Positions 25,928 through 36,401 of a DNA stretch of 64,000 bases are shown one piece after another. The stretch is from positions 56,902 to 120,901 of the forward strand of contig JBLNBX010000206.1 of NCBI GenBank assembly GCA_050260275.1, in the 5' to 3' direction. How positions within the stretch are numbered: the stretch's first letter is position 1; every line of letters starts with the position of its first letter. Under the pieces are notes generated by a model. That model saw nothing but the letters and a program-made list of their open reading frames with translations, had not been told where the DNA came from and made no database searches. The position numbers were made by a program, and so were the translations under genes. The DNA comes from DATMXS01 sp050260275. Its GTDB lineage: Bacteria > Acidobacteriota > Terriglobia > Bryobacterales > Bryobacteraceae.

Positions 25928-26422
25928 CTAGTTGCCTGGGCCGTTGCGCTTGAACATCGCAATGGCCTCGATCTCAACCAGCAGTTCCGGGCGGCACAGC
26001 TTCGCCTGGATACCCGTCGATGCTGGGAGAGGGTTCAGACCCTGTTCTGTGTAAAACCGGGTCCGCTCCTCGTTGAACGCGGCGTAGTCGCGGTCGATGT
26101 CGCGAAGGTAACACGTAGTCCGCACGACGTCTTTCCAGGTGGCGCCCTCGGACTCGAGCAGTTTCGTGATGTTGTAGAACGTTCTGCGGCACTGCGCGCG
26201 GAAATTTCCGACGTGCACGGATGCCCCGTTCTCATCCACGCTCGCGGTCCCGGAAATAAACAGAATGGAGAGCCCGTTTAGATCAATGCGGATGCCGCGC
26301 GAGAAAGAACTCGGCTTGGCGTATTCATAGGCTTCGTTAAGCACCTCGGGATTACTGATGGCCTTCTTGGGGATGCTCGTAACGCCTGCCGCCAGTTCAC
26401 CGAGAACGTCGCTGATGGTCAT
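25928..26422 (-). CDS. RidA/YjgF-family protein lacking the usual active-site arginine
   Basis: 164 residues, cytoplasmic, no signal peptide. The fold signatures are SRGIRIDLNGLSILFISGTASVDENG, GNFRAQCRRTFYNITKLLESEGATWKDVVRTTCYLRDI and LVEIEAIAMF. In deaminating RidA proteins the loop reads PARSCVEV with an Arg that holds the imine substrate's carboxylate. Here it is PASTGIQAKLCRPE, so the Arg is replaced by Thr and the protein probably belongs to a Rid subgroup without 2-aminoacrylate deaminase activity. The ATG at 26422 is preceded by GAGGAG; an upstream start at 26470 lacks it. It appears to be the first gene of the long operon, 45 bp before the dihaem gene, and the only likely cytoplasmic product in it. 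Confidence 0.82.
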   Translation of the reverse strand: MTISDVLGELAAGVTSIPKKAISNPEVLNEAYEYAKPSSFSRGIRIDLNGLSILFISGTASVDENGASVHVGNFRAQCRRTFYNITKLLESEGATWKDVVRTTCYLRDIDRDYAAFNEERTRFYTEQGLNPLPASTGIQAKLCRPELLVEIEAIAMFKRNGPGN

Positions 26423-26530
26423 GGTATGAAGTCTCCTCGTGTCCGCCCACACGCCTCCCGCAGACGACACATACGGTGCTGTGACCGGAACTAACTCCCT
26501 AAACCCTGGACTAACCTTTTACAGCGCCGG

Positions 26531-26539
26531 ATTATAGCA
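26531..26539 (-). promoter_or_regulatory. Extended -10 TGCTATAAT for the cytochrome/propeller operon
   Basis: On the minus strand TGC-TATAAT lies about 110 bp before the RidA-like ATG at 26422. It would start a transcript with a roughly 100-base leader that could continue through all eight genes to 15878. No clear -35 accompanies it, as is common for extended -10 promoters. Confidence 0.5.
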
Positions 26540-26817
26540 TCCGGGTATTCGGGTGTGAATACCTTAAATAAACTAAGCAAAATGAGTTAGCCGGTTGGGC
26601 TCGCTTCGCAACCGGATTTGCATACAACGCAAGGGGGTGCCGGCGCCGCCTGCTCCGGGGCTTCCAGCGCGGGAGCGATGTTAATAACGATAAACCTCTG
26701 CGAGAGGCGCGAAAGGCCCCGGCCGGCAAAGACCCGTTCGCCAGCGCCCGGTTGCCGCACACCAGTATGATGGCCCACGGGCCAGCAGCGGCTCGGGAGC
26801 TTGTCTAAACCGGAAAC

Positions 26818-26848
26818 TTGACCACGCGGCGCTACTATGCTTTAGATT
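26818..26848 (+). promoter_or_regulatory. Candidate promoter for the histidine kinase operon
   Basis: TTGACC (26818-26823) is followed 18 bp later by TTAGAT (26842-26847), with the ATG at 26875. The -35 is close to consensus, the -10 weaker. The assignment is tentative. Confidence 0.35.
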
Positions 26849-26874
26849 AGGCTGCTGGACACAAGTCGTCGCAC

Positions 26875-28221
26875 ATGCGCCCACACGTCGCCTCGCCGAC
26901 AAACCGGCTGCTTTTCGGACTGGCCGTTACCCTGGGCGCGGTCGCCGTGTTCTCGCTGTTCGCGCTGCGGCAACTCGACGGCCTCCGTGGGCTCCAGACC
27001 GGCATCGTCGACCGCAACCGCAAGGACTCGCTGCAACTGCTGCGCATCCAGAACAATCTCAACTCTCTCGGGCTGGCCATGCGCGACATGCTCGACAATG
27101 ACGAGCCCTATCCGCTTTCGGCCTTCCGCGCCCAGTTCGCCCGCATCCGGGTGAATCTCGATGACGCGCTCAGGCTCGAGTCCGAGCACGCTCCGCTGGC
27201 GCGCGCTCCCGGGCGCCAGCAGTACGTAGTGCGCTCCCTCGCGCAGTTCTGGACCACGGTGGACCGCCTATTTGAGATCGTCGACTCCGATCCCGCTGCG
27301 GCGCGCGCCCTCATCCTGAACACGCTTCAGCCGCAGCAGGCGGCACTGACGAATACGGTGGCGCGGCTGCTGGTGGAAAACAACGAGATCGAACAGCAGG
27401 CGACGGAGCAGATCCAGGCTATGTACACGCGTTCAGAGAGGCAAATCTACGTTCTCCTGATCGCGGTCATCCTGACCATCTCCGTAACCAGCCTGCACCT
27501 CATCAGAAGCAACCGCCGGGTTCTCGAGAGCCTGGCCGAGGTATCCGAACACCGCAGCGAGCTGGCGCGCAGGCTCATCTCCGTGCAGGAAGAGGTGCTG
27601 CACTCGATTTCCCGCGAGCTGCACGACGAGTTCGGACAGATCCTGACCGCGCTCGGCGCCATGCTGCGGCGGGCGCAGAAACGGCTGCCGCCGGATTCGC
27701 CTTTTCACGAGGATGTCGATGAGGTCCGCGCCGTAGCGCAGGCTACTCTCGAGAAGGTCCGCAGCCTGTCCCAGACGCTCCACCCGGCGATTCTCGACGA
27801 CGGCGGCCTCGAGAAGGCGATCGACTGGTACGTCGAAGTCTTTGAAAAACAGACCGGCATCGCCGTCAACTACGAAAAGGCGGGGACGAGTCCCTCGCTC
27901 ACCAATCGCATCGCCATCAACGTCTACCGCGTCCTGCAGGAGGCGCTGAACAACCTCGCCAAGCACTCCGGGGCGAGCCAGGCCTGGGTGCGCGTAAGCT
28001 TCGGCCCCGAACGCCTCCGTCTGGAGGTTGAGGACCATGGCGTCGGGATGCCGCTCGACCGCGGCGGATTGCCGCGTGGTACCGGGCTCGTTGCGATGCG
28101 AGAGCGCGCCCAGCTCCTACACGGGCGCATCGAATACCTCAAGCCGCCGGGCGAGCGGGGAATGCTGGTCCGGCTCGATGTTCCGATCGCCGATTCCGAG
28201 GTGGCGGCGTATGCAGACTGA
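26875..28221 (+). CDS. Membrane histidine kinase, NarX-like (HisKA_3)
   Basis: 448 residues. Two membrane helices (11-31 and 190-210) bracket a helical periplasmic sensor domain of about 160 residues, probably a four-helix bundle. A short HAMP-like or coiled-coil linker leads to the phosphoacceptor H250 in SISRELHDEFGQILTALG, the HisKA_3 form that pairs with LuxR-type regulators. The ATPase has EALNNLAKHSGASQ, DHGVGM and GTGLVAMRERAQLLHG. It senses an unknown external signal and phosphorylates the regulator encoded next, with which it overlaps by 11 bp. It is divergent from the cytochrome/propeller operon, which makes that operon a likely target. Confidence 0.92.
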   Translation: MRPHVASPTNRLLFGLAVTLGAVAVFSLFALRQLDGLRGLQTGIVDRNRKDSLQLLRIQNNLNSLGLAMRDMLDNDEPYPLSAFRAQFARIRVNLDDALRLESEHAPLARAPGRQQYVVRSLAQFWTTVDRLFEIVDSDPAAARALILNTLQPQQAALTNTVARLLVENNEIEQQATEQIQAMYTRSERQIYVLLIAVILTISVTSLHLIRSNRRVLESLAEVSEHRSELARRLISVQEEVLHSISRELHDEFGQILTALGAMLRRAQKRLPPDSPFHEDVDEVRAVAQATLEKVRSLSQTLHPAILDDGGLEKAIDWYVEVFEKQTGIAVNYEKAGTSPSLTNRIAINVYRVLQEALNNLAKHSGASQAWVRVSFGPERLRLEVEDHGVGMPLDRGGLPRGTGLVAMRERAQLLHGRIEYLKPPGERGMLVRLDVPIADSEVAAYAD

Positions 28222-28843
28222 GATTACTGTGCTTCTGGTGGACGACCACAGCCTGGTGCGCCGGGGCTTCCGCCGTATGCTCGAGGACGATCCCGATATT
28301 CGTGTCGTCGGTGAGGCCGGCAACGGGCGCGAGGCCATCGACGCGGCGCTGCAGCTCGAGCCGCGCGTCATCGTCATGGACATGGCCATGCCCGAGATGG
28401 ACGGCGTCGAAGCCACGCGGGAGATCCGCAAGCGGATGCCAAACGCGTGCGTGCTCATCGTCAGCATGTACTCGCAGGAGAACTATGTCCGCAAGGCCCT
28501 CGAGGCCGGCGCGCAGGGCTACATCCTCAAGAACGCGGACGAGGTGGACCTGGCTGCCGCCATACGCGAGGTCGCGAACGGGAAACAGGTGATCGACCCG
28601 AATATCTCGCCCGGCGGCCGCGACACGGATGGCGAAAGCCTGTCGCGTCTCACGCCCCGCGAGCGCCAGATACTCCAGTTGATAGCCGAGGGCAACTCCA
28701 ACAAGGAGATTGCGGCGCTGCTCAACCTGAGCGTTCACACCGTCGCCGTCCACCGCGCGAACCTCATGGACCGTCTGGGCGTCCACCGCACCGCTGAACT
28801 GGTGCTGTACGCCATCCGGAAGGGACTCGTGAGGGTGCCGTGA
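28211..28843 (+). CDS. NarL/FixJ-type response regulator
   Basis: 210 residues. The receiver has the acidic pair D11-D12, phosphoacceptor D57 in VIVMDMAMPEMDG, and K107 in GYILKNAD. The C-terminal LuxR-type helix-turn-helix is LTPRERQILQLIAEGNSNKEIAALLNLSVHTVAVHRANLMDRLGVHRTAELV. Phosphorylation by the upstream kinase should let it dimerise and bind DNA. The ATG at 28211 is inside the kinase gene, and its TGA overlaps the GTG of the next gene (GTGA), so kinase, regulator and FG-GAP protein are translationally linked. No autoregulatory site could be identified by eye. Confidence 0.94.
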   Translation: MQTEITVLLVDDHSLVRRGFRRMLEDDPDIRVVGEAGNGREAIDAALQLEPRVIVMDMAMPEMDGVEATREIRKRMPNACVLIVSMYSQENYVRKALEAGAQGYILKNADEVDLAAAIREVANGKQVIDPNISPGGRDTDGESLSRLTPRERQILQLIAEGNSNKEIAALLNLSVHTVAVHRANLMDRLGVHRTAELVLYAIRKGLVRVP

Positions 28844-30495
28844 CGCGGGTCCTGCTCGCCATCCTCCTGGCAGCCGCCCCCGCGGGCGACATTGCCGTCC
28901 GCTTCAGCGACGTCACGGAGAAGGCCGGCATCCGTTTCGTGCACAACAATGGGGCGTTTGGGGGCAAGTACCTTCCTGAAACGATGGGTTCGGGCTGCGC
29001 CTTTTTCGACCACAACAACGATGGCTGGCCCGACATTCTTCTCGTCCAGGGCATGGACTGGCCCGGCCGGAAGAAGCAGGGCCGGACTACCCTCAAGCTG
29101 TACCGCAACAACGGCGACGGCACGTTCACCGATGTCACCGCTAAGGCCGGCCTCGACGTCGAGATGTACGGGATGGGCGTCGCCGCCGGCGATTACGACA
29201 ATGACGGTTTTGCGGACGTCTACATCACCGCCGTCGGGCAGAGCCGCCTCTTTCACAACACCGGCAAGGGATCATTTGTCGACGTCACCGAGAAGTCCGG
29301 ACTCGGCGGACGCGACGCGTTCTCGAGCTCAGCCCTGTGGTTCGACTACAACCGCGACGGCTTCCTCGACCTATTCGTCACAAATTACGTTAAATGGTCT
29401 GAGAAAACGGACGTCTTCTGCACCGTAGACGGCAAGCAGAAAGCCTACTGCACGCCTGAGGCTTACCGGGGCGCCACGAGCTGGCTGTTCCGGAACCGGG
29501 GCAACGGCACGTTCGAGGACGTCACTGCCACAAGCGGCATCTTCGACAGCACGTCGAAGGGTTTGGGCGTCGCCATGCTCGACTACGACCTCGACGGCTG
29601 GCCGGATATCTTCGTCTCGAACGACACCGAACCGAACAAGCTCTATCACAACCTGCGGAACGGCCAGTTCGAGGATGTAGCGCTCCAGGCCGGCGTTGCG
29701 TTTTCTACCGAAGGCAAGGCGCGCGGTGGAATGGGAGTAGACGCGGCCGATTACAACAACTCCGGCATTCCCGCTCTCGTCGTGTCTAATTTCGACAACG
29801 AGATGCTCGGTTTCTACACCGCCATTCGCCGCGGCCTCTACACCGACAAGGCGCCTCAGACGGAGATCGGGCGGCGTTCGCGTCTCTCGCTCGGGTTCGG
29901 GACGTTTTTCTTCGACGCCGATCTCGACGGCCTGCTGGACCTTTTCGTCGCGAACGGGCATATCGACGACGAGTACAGCATGAGGAAAAACGTCCAGTTC
30001 GCGCAGCCGCCTCACCTGTTCATGAACCGGGGAGGCGCTGACTTCGTCGATATCGCGAGCAGTATTGGCGGCGTTTTTGCTCAACCGAAAGTTGGCCGGG
30101 GCGCGGCCTTTGCCGACTACGACCGCGATGGCGATCTCGACATTCTGATGACAACCAATCGCGGGCCGGCTTACCTGTTCCGAAACGAGCTGTCGAACGG
30201 TAACAAGTGCATACGCTTCCGTCTCATCGGCACGAAGTCCAACCGCGACGCGATCGGAGCGATGGTCCACCTCTTCCGCGGCAAAGAGCGCGCCTCGCGC
30301 ATGGTCAAGAGCGGCTCGAGCTACCAGTCACAATCGGAACTGACGATCACGTTCGGCCTCGGGACCAGCAGCACGGCCGAGCGCATCGTAATCGACTGGC
30401 CCAGCGGCAAGACCGAAGAGTATAGAAACCTCGCCGTGGGCCGCCTGTATGAGTGCACCGAGGGCGGCGGTATTCGCGATACCGGCCGGTTCTGA
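28840..30495 (+). CDS. Secreted FG-GAP/VCBS protein with ASPIC/UnbV domain, coupled to a two-component system
   Basis: 551 residues from the GTG at 28840. A short export signal (VTRVLLAILLAAAPAG) is followed at once by FSDVTEKAGIRFVHNNGAFGGKYLPETMGSG, the family opening. Calcium-loop motifs include DHNNDGWPD, DYDNDGFAD, DYNRDGFLD, DYDLDGWPD, DADLDGLLD and DYDRDGDLD; one loop, DYNNSGIPA, is degenerate. The C-terminus has the ASPIC/UnbV signature GAMVHLFRG and IVIDWPSGKTEEY. It is paralogous in architecture to the product of 22407-24053. Its start overlaps the response-regulator stop, so it could be an extracellular accessory or signal-presenting partner of the kinase; that is inference. Confidence 0.88.
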   Translation: MTRVLLAILLAAAPAGDIAVRFSDVTEKAGIRFVHNNGAFGGKYLPETMGSGCAFFDHNNDGWPDILLVQGMDWPGRKKQGRTTLKLYRNNGDGTFTDVTAKAGLDVEMYGMGVAAGDYDNDGFADVYITAVGQSRLFHNTGKGSFVDVTEKSGLGGRDAFSSSALWFDYNRDGFLDLFVTNYVKWSEKTDVFCTVDGKQKAYCTPEAYRGATSWLFRNRGNGTFEDVTATSGIFDSTSKGLGVAMLDYDLDGWPDIFVSNDTEPNKLYHNLRNGQFEDVALQAGVAFSTEGKARGGMGVDAADYNNSGIPALVVSNFDNEMLGFYTAIRRGLYTDKAPQTEIGRRSRLSLGFGTFFFDADLDGLLDLFVANGHIDDEYSMRKNVQFAQPPHLFMNRGGADFVDIASSIGGVFAQPKVGRGAAFADYDRDGDLDILMTTNRGPAYLFRNELSNGNKCIRFRLIGTKSNRDAIGAMVHLFRGKERASRMVKSGSSYQSQSELTITFGLGTSSTAERIVIDWPSGKTEEYRNLAVGRLYECTEGGGIRDTGRF

Positions 30496-30554
30496 GCCGC
30501 ACCTCGCCCGATTCGACCCGCACTGAGCCGTTGTTCGCGCCGGCTTACAACGGG

Positions 30555-30583
30555 TGTTAGAATGACCATGAATCTCGGAGGGG
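30555..30583 (+). promoter_or_regulatory. Extended -10 and strong ribosome site for the hybrid kinase
   Basis: TGT-TAGAAT (30555-30563) resembles an extended -10, and GGAGGGG (30577-30583) stands 10 bases before the GTG at 30594. The Shine-Dalgarno sequence decides this GTG as the start. Confidence 0.55.
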
Positions 30584-30593
30584 ACTTCTGCGC

Positions 30594-32984
30594 GTGACTT
30601 CTGGGCAGTCGGCGGCGGATCCATCGGACAAGCCAATCGCGATCAACGTAGACGACGATGATTCAGCCCGCTACATCCGCAGCAAGATCCTGGACCGCGC
30701 CGGATTTAGAGTCATCGAGGCTGCCAGTGGCCACGATGCGCTCGCTGCCGTTCGGGAAGTAAAGCCCGCTCTTGTCCTGCTGGACGTCGGCCTTTCCGAC
30801 CTTAGCGGCTTCGAGATTTGCCGCCGCATAAAAGAGAACCCGGAGACGGCCGGAACCGTCGTCCTCGAAATCTCAGCCGAGTTCCGCGATCCCGAATTGC
30901 AGGTTCAGGGACTCAACAGCGGCGCCGACGGATACATCGCCGAACCCGTACACCCGGATGTGCTCGCGGCCACGGCGCACGCGCTCCTGCGCGCCCGCAA
31001 GGCCGAGGAGCATCTGCTCAGAACCCAGAGAGCCGCCGCCAGCGAGCGCAAGGAGCCTCTCGCGCGAGTGGCCGCCGAACGGGAACTGCTGCAGGCCATC
31101 CTGGCTCAGTTGCCCTCCGGTGTGATGGTGGCCGAAGCGCCGTCAGGCAGGATCGTCTTATGTAACGCCGAAGCGGACCGGCTGCTGGGCCGCCCCGCAT
31201 CGGGCCTGAAGCAAATTGAGGACTATCAGTCGTTCCCGGCTATTCGCGACGACGGGTCCCTGTACGCGCCCGAGGAATATCCGCTCGCCCGCGCTCTCAT
31301 CAGAGGCGAAGTCATTCGCAACGAAGAGCTTTCCGTTCGGCGCAGCGATGGCGAGATCATCCGGCTTGCGGTAAACGCCGCTCCTCTCCGCCCGGAGCGC
31401 GGCGGGATGACCGGCGCGGTGGTAGCGTTTCACGACATTACGGCCCTCAAGCGCGTCCGGCGCGCGATGCCAGAGAGCGAGGCGCAGTTTCGCCAGTTTG
31501 CCGACAGCATTCCTCACGCGGTTTGGGTCGGCAGGCCCGACGGCACGACAGAGTTCGTGAACAGGCGCTACCTGGAGTGCACCGGCCTGGACCCCGAAGC
31601 GGCCTACGCTAAGGATTCCTGGCGCCCCCTCATTCACCCCGACGATCTGCCGCGTTTCGAGCAGGCCCGGCAGGAGTTTCTCAGATCCGGCGAGGGCCCG
31701 CCTGTCGAGTTCAGGCTCAGGCGCGCGCGGGAAAGCGAGTACCGATGGCAGCTCGGGCGCGGCGTCGGCATCCGCGATGGGAACGGAAACATCTTCCGCT
31801 GGTTCGGCACGATGACCGACATTCACGACCAGAAGACGGCCGAGCAAGCCGTGCGTGAGGCGCAGAAATTCGAGAGCATCGGGCTGCTCGCCGGTGGCAT
31901 CGCGCATGACTTCAACAACCTGCTCACGAGCATCCTCGGCTACGCCAGCCTGCTCGCGGAGAACTCCGGAGGCCCGCCCCGCCGCGAGGTGACCGCGATA
32001 GTCCAGGCAGCGGAGAAGGCCGCCGATCTGACTCGGCAATTGCTCGCCTACTCGGGCAAGGGGCGGCTCGTCGTGGCTCCAATCGACATATCGCGAGTTG
32101 CGCGCGACATGTCCGGCCTGCTGCGGACTTCGGTGCCCAAAGGAATCGCTCTTCGCCAGTCGCTCGCGGGCAACCTCCCGCCGGTCGAGGCGGACCCGGG
32201 CCAGATTCAGCAGATCGTCATGAACCTTGTCATGAACGCCGCCGAGTCCATTCCCGATGGGCGAGCAGGAGAGGTGACCATCCGGACCGGCGTCAAGGAT
32301 GTCTCCGAGGGCGAGGTCATTGACCACGTTTCGCGCTCGCCCCTTCGGCCCGGAAGGTATGCATTCATTGAGGTGGTGGACAACGGAGTAGGCATCGACG
32401 AGGAGGTGGCCTCGAAGATGTTCGACCCGTTCGTCACGACCAAGTTCATCGGGCGCGGCCTCGGCCTGCCCGCGGTCGCCGGGATCGTGAAGGCGCACAA
32501 CGGAGGCATACAGGTTTCGTCGGTGAAAGGCGAGGGTAGCCGGTTCACCGTGTATTTGCCCACGGCCCATGGTGAGGCGACCGCGCATCCGGCCGCGGGC
32601 GCGGTCGTGCTGGTTGTAGATGACGAGGCCGTGGTGCGCGAGGTCGCCCAGGCCGCGCTCGAGCACTCGGGCTATACCGTCATCACCGCCAGCGACGGAG
32701 TCGAGGCGCTGCGAATCATGGACCATATGGGCAGCGGCATCGGTCTGGTGCTTCTCGACCTTACCATGCCCGTCATGGGCGGCGAGGAAACCGAACGGCG
32801 TCTGCGCGAGACTCACCCTGAAGTCAAAGTGATTCTGATGACCGGCTACAGCGAAGTAGAGGCCCGCCGCCGCTTCAGCGGGGCGCGCCTGGCCGGTTTC
32901 ATACAGAAGCCGTTCACGGCCAGACGGCTGATCGAGAAGGTCGAGGCCGTCCTCGGCGGCAGTAGCGAGTGGGAAGCGGCCTAG
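30594..32984 (+). CDS. Hybrid sensor histidine kinase (REC-PAS-PAS-HisKA-HATPase-REC)
   Basis: 796 residues, no membrane segment, so cytoplasmic. Order: receiver (about 15-130, D64 in VLLDVGLSD), coiled linker, PAS (about 160-280), PAS/PAC (about 290-415), HisKA with H438 in GIAHDFNNLL, HATPase (NLVMNAAES, DNGVGI, GRGLGLPAVAGIV), and C-terminal receiver with D722 in LLDLTMPV and KPF. In the N-terminal receiver the conserved Lys of the KP motif is Glu (YIAEPVHP, E117), a variant seen in a known group of such receivers and expected to change switching. It lies 98 bp after the FG-GAP gene with its own promoter. The signal is unknown. Confidence 0.92.
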   Translation: MTSGQSAADPSDKPIAINVDDDDSARYIRSKILDRAGFRVIEAASGHDALAAVREVKPALVLLDVGLSDLSGFEICRRIKENPETAGTVVLEISAEFRDPELQVQGLNSGADGYIAEPVHPDVLAATAHALLRARKAEEHLLRTQRAAASERKEPLARVAAERELLQAILAQLPSGVMVAEAPSGRIVLCNAEADRLLGRPASGLKQIEDYQSFPAIRDDGSLYAPEEYPLARALIRGEVIRNEELSVRRSDGEIIRLAVNAAPLRPERGGMTGAVVAFHDITALKRVRRAMPESEAQFRQFADSIPHAVWVGRPDGTTEFVNRRYLECTGLDPEAAYAKDSWRPLIHPDDLPRFEQARQEFLRSGEGPPVEFRLRRARESEYRWQLGRGVGIRDGNGNIFRWFGTMTDIHDQKTAEQAVREAQKFESIGLLAGGIAHDFNNLLTSILGYASLLAENSGGPPRREVTAIVQAAEKAADLTRQLLAYSGKGRLVVAPIDISRVARDMSGLLRTSVPKGIALRQSLAGNLPPVEADPGQIQQIVMNLVMNAAESIPDGRAGEVTIRTGVKDVSEGEVIDHVSRSPLRPGRYAFIEVVDNGVGIDEEVASKMFDPFVTTKFIGRGLGLPAVAGIVKAHNGGIQVSSVKGEGSRFTVYLPTAHGEATAHPAAGAVVLVVDDEAVVREVAQAALEHSGYTVITASDGVEALRIMDHMGSGIGLVLLDLTMPVMGGEETERRLRETHPEVKVILMTGYSEVEARRRFSGARLAGFIQKPFTARRLIEKVEAVLGGSSEWEAA

Positions 32985-33040
32985 CGGCCCAGTCGCGGCT
33001 CAACCCCAATCCCGCCGCCCCAGGCCGGCGCCGGCGCTCC

Positions 33041-34993
<1,953 letters not shown>

Positions 34994-35212
34994 CTCCTTG
35001 CCCCCTTTTGAAAAGAAAACGCCGTGGAAGATTGCGGACCGAACCTCCAGTTTCCTCCGAAACCCCCGGTAAGGCAAGAGGTTCGGTGGCGGCGGCTTCA
35101 GGTCCAGCGTCCGGCCCGCCTCGTGCCGCGAACACAGGCCCCATCGAGCGCCGCAACGGCGTGACTAAGACCCGGAATGATCATAGCCGCTCCGCCCATC
35201 CGCGCCTCGCGC

Positions 35213-36286
35213 TCAGATGCTCGTCCGCGCGTCGGCCTTCCACCACACTCCCGGCGCCGCCGTGGCGCAATCCGGGCACCGCCCCTCCGCGGTGATGCGC
35301 CGCTCGAGGATGCGAAAGCCCCGGCGCCGCACCAGGGCCGCCCCGCACTCGCTGCAGCGCGTGTCCTCTAGCCCGCCTGTCATCCCCGGCAGGTTGCCGG
35401 CGTAAACGTACCTGAGCCCAGCCAACTTGCCAATCTCCGCCGCGCGCGCGAGCGCGGCGGGAGCCGTGTTTCCCGGCCCGGTCATCTTGTAGTCCCCGTG
35501 GAACGCGGTCACGTGCCAGGGAATGTCCGGCGAAACGCCGGCGATGTAATCAGCCATGGCCCGCAACTCGCCGTCCGAGTCGTTGAAACCAGGCACGACC
35601 AGTGTCACGACCTCCAGCCAGAACCCCATCTCGTGAATTCGTTTCAGGCTGTCGAGAACGGGCTCCAGCCGGCCGCCAAGCTCGCGATAGCGGCGGTCGT
35701 TGAACGCCTTCAGGTCTACCTTGTACAGGTCCGTCCAGGGGCGCAGGTATTCGAGAACGCGGGGATTAGCATTCCCGTTTGAAACATATCCCGTGAGCAG
35801 ACCCGCCGCCTTAGCCTCGCGGAATACCGCAACGGCCCACTCGGAGGTGATAAGCGGCTCGTTGTAGGTGCTGATCACCGCATCGGCGCCGCTCTCCACG
35901 GCCGCGCGCACCAGCGCCTCGGGGGTGGTGTGGTGAACAGGGGCGATCGAAACGGGATCGCGCAGCGCCTGCGACGTCACCCAGTTCTGGCAGAACGAGC
36001 AGTGCAGATCGCAGCCGTTCATCCCGAAGCTGAACGCGAGCGAGCCTGGCCGGACGTGAAAGAAGGGCTTCTTCTCGATTGGGTCGCAATGCGCCGCGGC
36101 CACGTACCCCCACGGCACGCGCAACTCGCCGCCGCGGTTGAACCGGACCTTGCAGACCCCGGTCTGCCCCTCAAAGATAGGGCACTCGTGCCCGCAGGCA
36201 AAGCAGCGGATGCGCCGCTCGTCGAGCGGTTCCCACAACTCGCCCGCGCGCGTGTTTTCAGACAGGATCTCCGCCAGGGTCGGCAC
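35213..36286 (-). CDS. amrS: AmmeMemoRadiSam-system radical SAM enzyme
   Basis: 357 residues from a GTG at 36286 with GGAGAAG a short way upstream. The radical SAM cluster motif is CX3CX2C in GCDLHCSFCQN. An N-terminal Cys region (CFACGHECPIFEGQTGVC) precedes it and a C-terminal zinc ribbon (CSECG and CPDC) follows, a combination typical of the AmrS family. Other family segments are STYNEPLITSEW, GYVSNGNANPRVLEYL and VTAFHGDYKM. The usual partners AmrA and the Memo-like AmrB are not adjacent. A ferredoxin gene lies 115 bp upstream on the same strand and could supply electrons. The biological product of this system is not established. Confidence 0.9.
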   Translation of the reverse strand: MPTLAEILSENTRAGELWEPLDERRIRCFACGHECPIFEGQTGVCKVRFNRGGELRVPWGYVAAAHCDPIEKKPFFHVRPGSLAFSFGMNGCDLHCSFCQNWVTSQALRDPVSIAPVHHTTPEALVRAAVESGADAVISTYNEPLITSEWAVAVFREAKAAGLLTGYVSNGNANPRVLEYLRPWTDLYKVDLKAFNDRRYRELGGRLEPVLDSLKRIHEMGFWLEVVTLVVPGFNDSDGELRAMADYIAGVSPDIPWHVTAFHGDYKMTGPGNTAPAALARAAEIGKLAGLRYVYAGNLPGMTGGLEDTRCSECGAALVRRRGFRILERRITAEGRCPDCATAAPGVWWKADARTSI

Positions 36287-36401
36287 GGCCTTCTACTTCT
36301 CCAACCATGATACCGCCCCGAGCGAAGAAAACGGGAAAGGAGCAGCGCGGGGCGCCGGCTCCAGCCGCCGCCCGCACGCGCTGAGGACTATTTACTGAGA
36401 G

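Larger units (their letters stand above)
26423..26874. other. 452-bp divergent intergenic region between two regulated operons
   Basis: No credible gene is seen. It holds the extended -10 for the leftward operon (26531-26539), a candidate rightward promoter (26818-26848) and a perfect 7-bp inverted repeat CCGGTTG/CAACCGG (26591-26597 and 26609-26615) with an 11-base loop. The rest is GC-rich sequence without recognisable motifs. It is long for this window, where divergent starts are usually 25-60 bp apart. Confidence 0.6.

Noticed and set aside
31158..32816. 552-codon minus-strand open frame
   Set aside because: Antisense to the hybrid kinase, with no motif of its own.
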